Origin: DATAVB01 sp040414495
GTDB lineage: Bacteria; Actinomycetota; Actinomycetes; Mycobacteriales; QHCD01
Reading direction: 5' to 3'
NCBI GenBank assembly: GCA_040414495.1
Contig: JBEDUI010000247.1
Coordinates: forward strand, 1-58,857
Length of the DNA: 58,857 bases
The position numbers and the translations under genes were made by a program. The notes beneath the pieces are model-generated. The model did not search any database and was not told where the DNA came from. It saw only the letters and a list, made by a program, of their open reading frames with translations. This document shows positions 8,876 through 17,739 of the stretch, piece by piece (positions within the stretch are counted from its first letter, which is position 1; the number at the start of each line of letters is the position of its first letter).

Positions 8876-9430
8876 CCGATCGGTCGGCTGGCCGAGCCCC
8901 GCCGCCGATTTCCCGGTGACGTCGTACAGGTGGTGGACCACATCGTGAAGCAGATATCGCGAAAACGACTCGATCGTGAAATGCGCCCCGTCGCTACGGC
9001 TGCCGGTCCGGGCCCACTGATCGCCGGACACGCGGCTGAATCCGGTCGCCAAGGTATTCGCGGCGGCCGACAATTCGGGTCCTACGGTCCGCGGGTCCTG
9101 TTCGTCGTAGCGATCGGCGATCGCCGTCTCGTCCTGGTCCCAATTCGAGAACCGCGGCGCGTCCTGTGTCAGCATCAAATCCAGCCGTTCGGCGAAGAGC
9201 CGGTAGACGTCGCGCACGTGGCAGCCGTACTCCAGCGCCGACCAGACATCCGGCCGCGGCCGTTCCCGCGCATCATCGCGTTCGGCCAGCAACCCGGCCC
9301 ACGTCCGCGCGTTGTCGGTCAGGTGGGAGGCAACCTGCTCGCGTTGAATCCGATGTGGATCGAAACCGCATTCGGGGCAGCTGCGTTCGGTGACCCAGGT
9401 CCAGTTCTTGGTGTCAGGAATGATCGCCAT
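8873..9430 (-). CDS. DinB / mycothiol-dependent maleylpyruvate isomerase-like protein
   Basis: 185 aa. The opening AIIPDTKNWTWV and CPECGFDP is typical of actinobacterial DinB-fold proteins. The four-helix bundle shows metal-ligand type histidines in ALEYGCHVRDVYRLF and LLHDVVHHLYDV. Family members are metal-dependent, often mycothiol- or bacillithiol-using enzymes; this one's substrate is unknown. ATG 9430 is chosen over an upstream TTG because TACGAT lies exactly six bases before it (leaderless). It is first in a two-gene unit with the S9-phosphoribosyltransferase fusion. Confidence 0.85.
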   Translation of the reverse strand: MAIIPDTKNWTWVTERSCPECGFDPHRIQREQVASHLTDNARTWAGLLAERDDARERPRPDVWSALEYGCHVRDVYRLFAERLDLMLTQDAPRFSNWDQDETAIADRYDEQDPRTVGPELSAAANTLATGFSRVSGDQWARTGSRSDGAHFTIESFSRYLLHDVVHHLYDVTGKSAAGLGQPTDR

Positions 9431-9436
9431 GGCCAG

Positions 9437-9442
9437 ATCGTA
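9437..9442 (-). promoter_or_regulatory. -10 box TACGAT, leaderless start of the DinB gene
   Basis: TACGAT is separated from the ATG at 9430 by exactly six bases, and there is no Shine-Dalgarno sequence. This supports transcription starting at the first base of the start codon. Confidence 0.5.
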
Positions 9443-9515
9443 TGGGCGAAACCCGTCCGACAAATCAGTTTTTACGACCTGAGCCGGGGAGCCTGGCGTG
9501 TTCGATTTTTTCGAT

Positions 9516-9521
9516 TACGAT
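9516..9521 (+). promoter_or_regulatory. -10 box TACGAT, leaderless start of the toxin-antitoxin operon
   Basis: TACGAT lies six bases before the antitoxin ATG at 9528, with no ribosome site. The preceding TTCGATTTTTTCGATT contains two TTCGATT copies nine bases apart, a plausible site for antitoxin autoregulation. Confidence 0.45.
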
Positions 9522-9527
9522 GTGGGT

Positions 9528-9989
9528 ATGTCTGCTGTCCTGGAGCACACCGTCCTGCCGCCGTCCGATGAAACGTCGTCCCTGTCGGGCATCGCGGCGG
9601 TCTTGCATCGGCTCGACCGGGCCAGTCTCGTCGGCCCGGACGGCGCCGAGATCGTCCTGCCCAGCGAGGTATATCGGGCATTGCAGGAGGTGGTGTACGC
9701 GATGGCGCAAGGCCAGGCGATCACGATCGCCCCACATGACACGATCCTGACCACGCAGGAAGCGGCCGACCTGCTCGGTATATCCCGGCCGACGCTGGTG
9801 CGGCTGCTCGAGGCCGGCGAGATCCCCTTTACGAAACCAGGCCGGCACCGGCGGATTCTGCTCGCCGACCTAATCGAGTATCAAGGCCGCACCCACCGGG
9901 CCCGGCGCGAGACGCTCGATGCAATGACGGGCGAGGCCGCCGAGGACGACTCTTATAGCCAGGTAAACGCCTTTCCGAATGACCGCTGA
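9528..9989 (+). CDS. helix-turn-helix (excisionase-like) antitoxin
   Basis: 153 aa. The C-terminal half carries a MerR/excisionase-type winged helix, TILTTQEAADLLGISRPTLV followed by LLEAGEIPFTKPGRHRRI (about residues 75-120). The N-terminal half is a predicted helical region. It lies 11 bases upstream of a PIN-domain gene, the usual order of a type II antitoxin-toxin pair in which the antitoxin binds the operon promoter and blocks the toxin. ATG 9528 is preferred because of the TACGAT box six bases upstream; an in-frame GTG at 9498 would lie upstream of that box. Confidence 0.82.
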   Translation: MSAVLEHTVLPPSDETSSLSGIAAVLHRLDRASLVGPDGAEIVLPSEVYRALQEVVYAMAQGQAITIAPHDTILTTQEAADLLGISRPTLVRLLEAGEIPFTKPGRHRRILLADLIEYQGRTHRARRETLDAMTGEAAEDDSYSQVNAFPNDR

Positions 9990-10000
9990 GCCATCGCACG

Positions 10001-10561
10001 ATGGCCTTCCCCGCATTGCTCGATTCTTGCGTCCTGCTTCCGTACCAGCTCTGTGATCTGCTGCTGCGGCTGGCCGAGGCCGAGCTGTACCGGCCATTGT
10101 GGTCAGCGCAGATCCTCGGCGAGGTCGAACGAAATCTCGTCGAGTCGTTCAACCGGACGCCGCATCAGGCCCAGCGCCGCGTACAACAGATGCAGCGTGC
10201 GTTTCCGCTGGCCTGCGTGGCGGGCTACGAGGATTTGATCCCGGCGATGACCAACGATCGCAAGGATCGTCACATTCTCGCCGCGGCGGTGCGGGCCGGT
10301 GCAGCCGTCATCGTGACCGCCAATCTCAAAGATTTCCCGCCCGAATCCCTGGCACCGTATGCCATCGAGGCGCTGCATCCGGACGAGTTTCTGCGAGATC
10401 AACTGGACCTCGATCCCGTACGTACGCTGAGTTGCCTGACCGAGCAGCGAGCGGCGTACACACGGCCAAACCTGACCATGACCGAGTTCTACGCGACGCT
10501 GAGCGTCACGGTCCCCGTATTCAGTGCGCAGGCCAAGCAGCTTGCGGAGCGACACAGCTGA
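10001..10561 (+). CDS. PIN-domain toxin (VapC-like ribonuclease)
   Basis: 186 aa. The PIN fold carries conserved acidic residues: Asp8 (LLDSCVLLP), Glu43 (GEVERNL), Asp89 (NDRKDRHILAAA) and Asp111 (TANLKDFP). Together these would bind Mg2+ for RNA cleavage. It is about 50 residues longer than classical VapC, with a C-terminal extension holding an EFYATLSVTVPVFSAQAKQL segment. It follows the HTH antitoxin at an 11-base gap and has no ribosome site of its own, implying coupled expression. The RNA target is unknown. Confidence 0.85.
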   Translation: MAFPALLDSCVLLPYQLCDLLLRLAEAELYRPLWSAQILGEVERNLVESFNRTPHQAQRRVQQMQRAFPLACVAGYEDLIPAMTNDRKDRHILAAAVRAGAAVIVTANLKDFPPESLAPYAIEALHPDEFLRDQLDLDPVRTLSCLTEQRAAYTRPNLTMTEFYATLSVTVPVFSAQAKQLAERHS

Positions 10562-10703
10562 GGGGCCGATATCCCGCATCGGCGTCTGCCCACCTGACGA
10601 ATCAGTCGGTTGTTGCGCCAAGCGGTCAGGGCCGCGTTCTGGAGCCGGCTTCTGGTGACGCTCACTCCCGACGACCCGCAGATGTTCGGTGACATAGGGT
10701 GGT

Positions 10704-10782
10704 GGTCGGGCCGTGACTGGCGCGTCAAGGTGGGGCACCACTGGGGAGCGGTCTGCTGGATCCGAGCCGCGCGCCTGGGCTG
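10704..10782 (+). ncRNA. ZTP (pfl) riboswitch controlling glyA
   Basis: The core matches the pfl/ZTP aptamer blocks in order: GGGCCGTGACTGGCG, then AAGGTGGGGCACCACTGGGGAGCG, and after a variable linker GCCGCGCGCCTGGGC. The aptamer binds the purine/folate intermediates ZMP and ZTP and activates one-carbon genes, of which glyA is a standard target. It ends about 34 bases before the glyA ATG, close to GGGAG at 10806-10810, and no strong terminator intervenes, so control of translation is more likely than attenuation. The rest of 10562-10703 shows no gene. Confidence 0.88.
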
Positions 10783-10815
10783 AGCCATGGAGTCATTGAG
10801 CATCCGGGAGCAGCC

Positions 10816-12237
10816 ATGAATGAAACCGCGTCCGTCGCCTATCGCGAGTCGTTGCGGGTCATCGCCGATGTGGAGCCGGCCATCGCGGCGGCCATTGGCC
10901 AGGAGCTCGCCGACCAGCGGTCGTCACTGAAACTGATCGCCAGCGAGAATTACGCCAGCCCCGCCGTGTTGCTCACCATGGGCAACTGGTTCTCCGACAA
11001 GTACGCGGAAGGCACCATCGGGCACCGGTTCTACGCCGGCTGTCAAAACGTCGATACGGTCGAGACGCTCGCGGCGAAGCACGCCCGCGAATTGTTCGGT
11101 GCCAGCCACGCCTATGTGCAGCCGCATTCGGGGATCGACGCCAACTTGGTGGCGTTCTGGGTGGTGCTGGCACACCGGCTGGAGACGCCGGCGCTGGCCG
11201 AGGCCGGAGCCCGGCAGGTCGGCGACCTGTCCGAGGCGGATTGGACGGCGCTGCGGCACCGGATGGGCAACCAGCGGATGCTGGGCATGGCGTTGGATGC
11301 CGGCGGGCACCTCACCCACGGATTCCGGCACAACATTTCCGGGAAAATGTTCGAGCAGGCCTCGTATGGCACCGATCCGGCGACCCAGTTGCTGGATTAT
11401 GACGCGCTGCGTAAACAGGCTCGGGAATTCCGGCCGCTTATTCTCATGGCCGGATATTCCGCGTACCCCCGCCGGGTCAATTTCGCGATCATGCGGGACA
11501 TCGCCGACGAGGTGGGAGCCACGCTTATTGTTGATATGGCGCATTTCGCGGGCCTGGTGGCCGGCAAGGTTTTCACCGGTGACTATGACCCGGTACCGCA
11601 CGCCCATCTCGTCACCAGCACGACGCACAAGTCGCTGCGTGGGCCGCGCGGCGGAATGGTGCTGGCGCAGCCGGAATTCGCCGACGCGGTCGACCGGGGC
11701 TGCCCGATGGTGCTCGGCGGACCGCTGCCGCACGTCATGGCGGCCAAGGCGGTCGCCCTCGCCGAGGCCCGCCGACCGGAGTTCGCGGACTACGCCCGGG
11801 CGGTAGCCGACAACGCGGTGGCCCTGGCCGAGGGACTAATCCGACGCGGCGCGCGGCTGGTCACCGGCGGCACCGACAACCACCTGGTATTGCTGGATGC
11901 ACAGACCTTCGGACTCACCGGACGACAGGCCGAATCGGCACTCGTCGACGCCGGCATCGTCACCAACCGCAACGCCATTCCAGCTGACCCGAACGGAGCC
12001 TGGTACACCTCCGGAGTCCGGCTGGGCACCCCGGCGTTGACGACGCGTGGCTTCGGCACGGCTGAATTCGACCGCACCGCCCAACTGATCGTGGACGTAT
12101 TGACCGCAGCGACCCCGGCGAAGGTCGGCGCAAAGGCGAAATACGTCCTACCGGAAGACGTCGCGGAACGAACCCGAGCCGCCACGGAGGAAATGCTGGC
12201 AGCACATCCGCTCTACCCCGGCATCGACCTCGGCTGA
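10816..12237 (+). CDS. glyA: serine hydroxymethyltransferase
   Basis: 473 aa, longer than the roughly 420-430 aa standard enzyme because of an insertion around residues 115-190 (through DLSEADWTALRHRMGN and HLTHGFRHNISGKMF). It interconverts serine and glycine, passing a one-carbon unit to tetrahydrofolate. The N-terminal LKLIASENYASP, the PLP pocket and Schiff-base Lys272 in STTHKSLRGPRGG are intact. GGGAG lies five bases before the ATG. The ZTP riboswitch immediately upstream links it to folate and purine status. It is convergent with the adenosine deaminase gene. Confidence 0.97.
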   Translation: MNETASVAYRESLRVIADVEPAIAAAIGQELADQRSSLKLIASENYASPAVLLTMGNWFSDKYAEGTIGHRFYAGCQNVDTVETLAAKHARELFGASHAYVQPHSGIDANLVAFWVVLAHRLETPALAEAGARQVGDLSEADWTALRHRMGNQRMLGMALDAGGHLTHGFRHNISGKMFEQASYGTDPATQLLDYDALRKQAREFRPLILMAGYSAYPRRVNFAIMRDIADEVGATLIVDMAHFAGLVAGKVFTGDYDPVPHAHLVTSTTHKSLRGPRGGMVLAQPEFADAVDRGCPMVLGGPLPHVMAAKAVALAEARRPEFADYARAVADNAVALAEGLIRRGARLVTGGTDNHLVLLDAQTFGLTGRQAESALVDAGIVTNRNAIPADPNGAWYTSGVRLGTPALTTRGFGTAEFDRTAQLIVDVLTAATPAKVGAKAKYVLPEDVAERTRAATEEMLAAHPLYPGIDLG

Positions 12238-12288
12238 CGAGTCGTGGCCGGCCGATCCGCCTCTCATGATGGCGGCCCCCACCACGAG

Positions 12289-13314
12289 TCAGCTATTGCG
12301 CCAATCGGCCAGCGCGGCGTCGATTTCGTTGGTGAGCCGGGCCTTGGCGGCATTGTCGAGAAAGGACGCCTGCACGCCATTACGGGCCAATTGCGCCAGT
12401 GTGTCGCCATCGAGGCCGAGCCGGTGCGCCGCCTCGTATTCGTGGGTCAGGTCGGTGCCGAACATCGGCGGGTCGTCGGAATTGAGCGTCACCAAAAGCC
12501 CCGACTCCAGCATCTGCGGCAGCGGATGCTCGGTCAGCTCGCCCACGATCCGGGTCCGCAGGTTGGAGGTCGGGCATACGTCGACCGGCAGCTGGTTGTC
12601 CCGCAGGTACGCCACCAACTCCGGATCGGTCATCGAGCCGATGCCGTGGCCGATCCGCTCCGCGCCAAGCGTGCGGATAGCCGACCAGACCTGCTCCGGG
12701 CCCTCGGTCTCGCCTGCGTGCGGCACGCTGTGCAGCCCGGCGCCGCGGGCCCGCTCGAACACCGGCCCGAACTGCTCACGGTCCACCTCGATCCCGCCGA
12801 CGTTGAAACCGATCACGCTCTCCAACGCGGCGGCGTCCAGCAGATCCAAGGTGCGCTCCCCCACCTCGGCCCCGTAATGCCCGGGAAAGTCGGGCAGCCA
12901 GCGCAACACGATGCCGTGCTGCCGTTCCGCCTCGATCCGGCCGGCCTCCACACCGCCGAACACCACCTCAGCCGGCACGCCCCGATCGGTGTGCAGGGTC
13001 GGGGTGAACGTGAACTCGGCGTACCGCACATTTTGCGCCGCCAACTTGGCCGCCACCGAGCTGACCAGCGCGGCGAAGTCTTCCTCGTCCCGCAACGCGC
13101 TTACGGCCTGCAGATAAACATCGATGAAATGCTGGAAGTCCCGGAACTCATACCAGTTCGCCACCTCGTCTGGCGACTGCGGCAGATTCGCCAACCCATG
13201 TTTCTGACCGAGCTTGAGCAACAATTCTGGCGGCATTGAGCCTTCCAGGTGCACGTGCAGCTCGGTCTTCGGCAACGCCGCGACGAGTTCGTCGATGCGA
13301 GAGTCCTCTGGCAT
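12289..13314 (-). CDS. add: adenosine deaminase family protein
   Basis: 341 aa. The ADA zinc-site motifs are complete: TELHVHLEGSMP, HAGETEGPEQV, GHGIGS and LNSDDPPMF. It would convert adenosine (or a related purine) to the inosine form in purine salvage; adenine or aminodeoxyfutalosine deaminase activity cannot be excluded, since the families share these motifs. ATG 13314 is supported by a TAGGCT box seven bases upstream and no Shine-Dalgarno. It stands alone, tail to tail with glyA. Confidence 0.92.
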   Translation of the reverse strand: MPEDSRIDELVAALPKTELHVHLEGSMPPELLLKLGQKHGLANLPQSPDEVANWYEFRDFQHFIDVYLQAVSALRDEEDFAALVSSVAAKLAAQNVRYAEFTFTPTLHTDRGVPAEVVFGGVEAGRIEAERQHGIVLRWLPDFPGHYGAEVGERTLDLLDAAALESVIGFNVGGIEVDREQFGPVFERARGAGLHSVPHAGETEGPEQVWSAIRTLGAERIGHGIGSMTDPELVAYLRDNQLPVDVCPTSNLRTRIVGELTEHPLPQMLESGLLVTLNSDDPPMFGTDLTHEYEAAHRLGLDGDTLAQLARNGVQASFLDNAAKARLTNEIDAALADWRNS

Positions 13315-13321
13315 GTCATCC

Positions 13322-13327
13322 AGCCTA
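13322..13327 (-). promoter_or_regulatory. -10 box TAGGCT, leaderless start of adenosine deaminase gene
   Basis: TAGGCT lies seven bases before the ATG at 13314 and no ribosome site is present. The spacing fits transcription initiating at the start codon. Confidence 0.45.
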
Positions 13328-13404
13328 GTCGGCGCCGTGAGCCGGGTTGCGGATGGTGGCCGGAAACGCAGCACACCGCGTAGCCACCCGGCCGCCGTAC
13401 GTGC

Positions 13405-14556
13405 TTAAACCGGAATTGCGGACCGCAGTACGTCGTCGATGCTCCACAATTTGTCCCGATCGCCGTCGTAAAAGGCCAGCATTTTCCGCGCGTGTTGTTT
13501 CAGCGCGGTGTCGTAATCCCAGCGCCGCTCGATTAATCCGACCGCCGCGTCCACGATTTCATCGATATCGGCGCGAATTCGGTCGCCGCTCATGCTCGGC
13601 GAACGGGGTCCGTCGTCCTGGATCAACGGTGGATCCTCGGACATCCCGCTGTAGCAGGGGAAACGGCTCCGATCCGGCAACACCGAATAGAATGGGGTTC
13701 CGTTGAAATAGAATTCCTGCCATTTGTTTCCGGCAATCGACAGCCAGGGCGTACCGACCGCCAACGCGGCCATCCCGAAACCGGAATGCGGGCTGATAAA
13801 CACGTCGCATTCGGCCACCACCGCCAACTGCCGCACGATCGGCAGATCCAGCGCCCGCACCGTACGCGGCACACACTCACTCAACCGGTCGTACTCGGCC
13901 GGTCCGAACGCCGTGGTCGTACGGCCGTCCGCCGCCAATTTCCCGGTGAGCACGAACGTTGCCTCGCCCATCGCGGCATGCAGCCGCCGCAGCACCAACT
14001 CCCACGACGCCACCGACGGATAGGCCGACCGGTCCGAACTCCCGCCGGGCAACACCGCGATCCGGGGCCGACCCGGACCGAGTAACCGCGCGGCGGCCGC
14101 CCGTTCCGCCCCCGGCAGCGGCAGCCGGAAACGCACCCCGCGCCGGTAGGCCGGCGGCTCCGCTCCGGCGTAACCGATATGCCGGGCCGCGCCGAAATAC
14201 TCCCGCGCCGTGTCGTAATAGCGGGCCAGCCCCGGGAAATACGCCTGCTGCGCCGGCTGGGCCAGCCGGCCATCGCCCACCACCCAGTCCCAGTCCGAGG
14301 GCACGTGCCCGAGCGCCGCACGAGCGTCGAATTCCGGATCGAACAGGTCAATGTCGATCGGGTAGATCGCATCGATATACGGGCAGAGCCGGGCCAGTTC
14401 GATCGGCATCGCGCTGCTCAGCGCCAGCCCGATCCGTACATCCGGGTCGGCGTGGTGATAACCCGAGCAGGCGTGCAGCGCTTCAATGGCGTGCCCGACC
14501 GGGTGGGCGTAAACAAAGTTGACCAGCAGCGAGGGCATTGCCTCACCGTGCCGCAT
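13405..14556 (-). CDS. GT9-like (heptosyltransferase-fold) glycosyltransferase
   Basis: 383 aa with GT-B-like features. The C-terminal half has PRIAVLPGGSSDRSAYPS, then FVLTGKLAADGR, and CDVFISPHSGFGMAALAVGTPWLSI. The last is the nucleotide-sugar site pattern of heptosyltransferase/GT9 proteins and related ADP-heptose-type transferases. No signal or membrane segment is present, so it acts in the cytoplasm. ATG 14556 follows the SGNH hydrolase stop by 11 bases; ATG 14538 with a close GTGAGG is the alternative. It is the last gene of a three-gene leftward unit, suggesting a role in building a surface glycan. Donor and acceptor are unknown. Confidence 0.7.
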   Translation of the reverse strand: MRHGEAMPSLLVNFVYAHPVGHAIEALHACSGYHHADPDVRIGLALSSAMPIELARLCPYIDAIYPIDIDLFDPEFDARAALGHVPSDWDWVVGDGRLAQPAQQAYFPGLARYYDTAREYFGAARHIGYAGAEPPAYRRGVRFRLPLPGAERAAAARLLGPGRPRIAVLPGGSSDRSAYPSVASWELVLRRLHAAMGEATFVLTGKLAADGRTTTAFGPAEYDRLSECVPRTVRALDLPIVRQLAVVAECDVFISPHSGFGMAALAVGTPWLSIAGNKWQEFYFNGTPFYSVLPDRSRFPCYSGMSEDPPLIQDDGPRSPSMSGDRIRADIDEIVDAAVGLIERRWDYDTALKQHARKMLAFYDGDRDKLWSIDDVLRSAIPV

Positions 14557-14567
14557 CCGGGAACCGG

Positions 14568-15782
14568 TTATCCAGTGAGTTTCCGCCACCCCACGGCATC
14601 GCTCATCGCCTGGTAGCCGGCCGCGCTGGGATGGAGGTGGTCGCCCGAGTCGTACCGCAATCGCATCCGCCGTGGATGGGCCGGGTCGCGGATCGCCGCG
14701 TCGAAATCGACTACGGCGTCAAAGGCTGTGGTGGCGCGGATCCAGCGGTTGACCGCCGTCCGTACCGCCTCCAGCCGCGGCGTGTCGTATGTGGAGCCGC
14801 CGAACGGGGTTAGTGTCCCGCCAACCACCCGTAACCCGTGCGCCCGCGCCTCGGCCGCGAGCCGGCGCAGCGCGGCCTCGATCCGGACCGGGTCCGCCTG
14901 ACGCGGCCGCAGCCCGATGTCATTCACGCCCTCGAGCAGGATTACGGTCCGAACGTCGGTCCGGCTAAGCACGTCCCGATCGAACCGGGCCAGGGCCCGT
15001 TGCCCCGATCCAGAGTCGCCATCGCGCAGCAGCCGGTTGCCGCTGATACCGGCGTTGAGCACGCCGACCCGCCGGGTTGTCAGGCGGCGGGCCAGATCGT
15101 CCGGCCAGCGCCGGTTCGCACCGAAGCCGGAGCGGTACCCGTCGGTGATCGAGTCGCCGAATGCGACAACCGAGCCAGCGGAATGAACCTCGCGTACGTC
15201 GATTCCGCTGACCAGGAACCAATGCCGGACCGTCCCGGCGTACGCGATGCCCGACTCGTCGCCGGTGTGGTCGCCGTACGGGGCCAGGTAGCTGATCTGC
15301 TCGGCGTCCGAATGGTAGGTCAACGACGGCATTCCGGCCGTGTACGTGCTGACCAGCAGCGTCGCGCCCGGCCGTACCGGCAGCGGTACCGGGTCGCTCA
15401 CCACCTGCCCGCCGGTCGGGATCGTGGTGGTCCGGGCAGAGTGGAACGTCAACGGACGCACGGTGCCGGTCAACGCCTCGGCCGTGTTCGGCCCGGTGGC
15501 TACGGCGACGCTCGCGTCGTCCAGGTGCAGCGGGGCGGTGCCGAACGTATTGGAGAGGTGTACCCGGACCGCGGTCCCGCCGACCGACAGGTGCACCACG
15601 TTGCGAATCGAATTAGCCGGCGCGGTGGCTGAGCTTCCCGGGGCCGCGGCCCAGCTGCCGACCCACTCCCCCCGCGTTGGCGCCGGGCGGGCAGCCGGCG
15701 CGGCGTCGGCCACTTCGAAGGCCAGCAACCCGACCGCGAGCAGCGTCGCGGCCATACCGGCCAACCGCATCCGGGTCGTCAT
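14568..15782 (-). CDS. secreted SGNH/GDSL hydrolase
   Basis: 404 aa. A Sec-type signal (MRLAGMAATLLAVGLLAFEVADAAPA) is followed by an N-terminal beta-rich domain (residues about 40-200) and an SGNH domain with block I AFGDSITDGY, block II AGISGNRL, block III EGVNDIG and block V DHLHPSAAGY. These give the Ser, Gly, Asn and Asp-x-x-His residues of an esterase or acetylhydrolase. The substrate is probably extracellular ester-modified carbohydrate or lipid. It sits between a polytopic membrane protein (14-base gap) and a GT9-like transferase, in one operon. The start is ATG 15782; GTG a few codons upstream is possible. Confidence 0.9.
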   Translation of the reverse strand: MTTRMRLAGMAATLLAVGLLAFEVADAAPAARPAPTRGEWVGSWAAAPGSSATAPANSIRNVVHLSVGGTAVRVHLSNTFGTAPLHLDDASVAVATGPNTAEALTGTVRPLTFHSARTTTIPTGGQVVSDPVPLPVRPGATLLVSTYTAGMPSLTYHSDAEQISYLAPYGDHTGDESGIAYAGTVRHWFLVSGIDVREVHSAGSVVAFGDSITDGYRSGFGANRRWPDDLARRLTTRRVGVLNAGISGNRLLRDGDSGSGQRALARFDRDVLSRTDVRTVILLEGVNDIGLRPRQADPVRIEAALRRLAAEARAHGLRVVGGTLTPFGGSTYDTPRLEAVRTAVNRWIRATTAFDAVVDFDAAIRDPAHPRRMRLRYDSGDHLHPSAAGYQAMSDAVGWRKLTG

Positions 15783-15796
15783 CGGCACCACGGTAA

Positions 15797-17668
15797 CTAA
15801 GAAACCGGGATCGCCTCGAATCGCAGCCGGCCGCTTTCGCTGAATTCCAGTTGGTGATACGGCGCTCCGGTCTGATATGGGTCCGGCCAGCGCAGCGTCG
15901 AGGGCAACGACAGAATCAACGGCCCGGACGCCAGATCGCGAGCGATCATGTGCTTTGCCCCATCGGTGGTGATGTAGAGGTGGTGCAGGTTCTTCCACAG
16001 CAGGTGCAGGGCATCGGCGGCCAGTCCGTCCGGTCGAGGCGTGAAATGCGCAACCAGAATTTCCCCCGGCCGGGCCGCCGGCACCGCAATTGACTGTCCC
16101 GTGTGGACGGACACAGTGGACAGAGTCCGGGTCGGGCCACACCGATTCATCGCCTTGTGCAACAGCATCCAGTACCGGCTGATGTTGTCCACGGCGTAAT
16201 GGCACGCCAACGCCAAAGTGTACCGGGGCGATGTCCAGAGTTGATTGCGTATTCCGAAATTACGAGGCTGCCGCAACACCCACTGGTCCCGCGGATCGTC
16301 CAGGATCGCCTTGGCGTTCATCCGATCCAGCGCCGCGGTATAAGCCGAATACGACTGGAAAACCGGCTCCGGGTGATAGTTCAGCCCGTACGCCCACGCC
16401 GCCGTCTCCTCCCACGGATCGATCGCGACCGGATCCGGGCCGATCCGGCTCAGCATCAGCTGCGGAATGTCGTACCGCTTCCGCAGCGAGGCAGCGTCGC
16501 GATTCAACCCGGCGTCGCGGTAATGCGCGTTGGTCATGATCCGTACGGTCTCGCTCCACTGCCGCTGCGCCGGCACCGGATTCAGCCAACTCACGCTGGT
16601 CACGCTGAACAGCAACGCCACCACCAGAAACGGGACCACCAGCCACCGTCGCCGGACCGCGGTAGCCAACCCGGCCAGCAGCAACACGCAGGCGGAAAAA
16701 TACGCTGCCTGATGCAGCGGCGCGTGCCGGATGAAACCTTCTTTGAATCCGCCGTACAACGCGACCAGCGCGATGAGCACGACCGCGATCCTTTGCCGAA
16801 AGGCGATCCCGCGGCCGTACCGCTGCGCGAGCCACAAGACGACGACCGCGAGCATTGTGGCCAGCGAATAGGTCAGCGCGAAGTTCAGGTTCTCGCTGGC
16901 CATCGCGTCGGCGTACCCGAGCGCGATCTGCACCGAGCCGGCCAGCCAGCGCGGCAGGTCCGCCAGCGACTGCCCGGCCACCGTCCAGAAGATCAACCCG
17001 ACGCCCAGGAACGCGAGCACCGTCTCGGCCAGCCGCCGCCACGGCGCCCGGAGGGAACCGGCCGCCGTCAACACGGCGATCGCGCCGGCGAACACACCGT
17101 CGGAGAATTTGGTCAACAACAGCAGCGCGCTCAGCCCGCCGAGCACGCCCGGCACCCAGTCGGCGGCTCGGCCCAATTGCCCGTGCAGCGCGAGAAAAGC
17201 GAATACCGGGGCCGCGATCAGCAGTTCCAGGGCGGGATTGGAATACGAGGCCAGCACGACCGCGATGATGGTCGCGACGAGGGTCGAGACCGGCCACGGC
17301 AGCACCCGGCGGCCGGCCAATTCCAACGCCAGCCACAGCACGCCGACCGCGACGATCGCGAACAATATGCCGAATACCAACTGGCCCGGCCCGACCGCCA
17401 GCGGTGCGTCGATAAATCCGAGCGGACCGTATGTAAAAAGCGCATCGCTGCCGAAATCCAGGTGCTCGGCGGCGGCGATGTTCAGGACCGTTCGCCACGA
17501 CATGTCGATGCCGCTGCCGGGGAAATAGCCGTGTACGCGGGCGCCGAGACCGATCGCGACGACCAAACCGAGACAGCGGCCGGCACCGACCAGCACCCGT
17601 CGCCCGGCGTGCAGCATTCCGGCATGATCGACCGGCAGTCCGGGGACTGTCCGCTCGATAGCTGCCAT
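15797..17668 (-). CDS. polytopic membrane protein of unknown function with large C-terminal domain
   Basis: 623 aa. About ten to eleven hydrophobic helices fill residues 25 to about 370, the last being WLVVPFLVVALLFSVTSV. A soluble C-terminal region of about 250 residues follows (EETAAWAYGLNYHPEPVFQSY, later a beta-rich end). The layout recalls GT-C-type membrane glycosyltransferases: an early extracytoplasmic loop holds GSGIDMSW and DFGSDALFTYGPLGF. I cannot point to a diagnostic motif, so function is left open. ATG 17668 has GGGGGAG two bases upstream. It heads the operon with the SGNH hydrolase and GT9-like gene. Confidence 0.75.
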   Translation of the reverse strand: MAAIERTVPGLPVDHAGMLHAGRRVLVGAGRCLGLVVAIGLGARVHGYFPGSGIDMSWRTVLNIAAAEHLDFGSDALFTYGPLGFIDAPLAVGPGQLVFGILFAIVAVGVLWLALELAGRRVLPWPVSTLVATIIAVVLASYSNPALELLIAAPVFAFLALHGQLGRAADWVPGVLGGLSALLLLTKFSDGVFAGAIAVLTAAGSLRAPWRRLAETVLAFLGVGLIFWTVAGQSLADLPRWLAGSVQIALGYADAMASENLNFALTYSLATMLAVVVLWLAQRYGRGIAFRQRIAVVLIALVALYGGFKEGFIRHAPLHQAAYFSACVLLLAGLATAVRRRWLVVPFLVVALLFSVTSVSWLNPVPAQRQWSETVRIMTNAHYRDAGLNRDAASLRKRYDIPQLMLSRIGPDPVAIDPWEETAAWAYGLNYHPEPVFQSYSAYTAALDRMNAKAILDDPRDQWVLRQPRNFGIRNQLWTSPRYTLALACHYAVDNISRYWMLLHKAMNRCGPTRTLSTVSVHTGQSIAVPAARPGEILVAHFTPRPDGLAADALHLLWKNLHHLYITTDGAKHMIARDLASGPLILSLPSTLRWPDPYQTGAPYHQLEFSESGRLRFEAIPVS

Positions 17669-17739
17669 GACTCCCCCGCAGGCCGTCGTAATTCCCTATC
17701 TATACGCGACGGAGCTGCGTGGCTGGCGGGCGACCCGGC

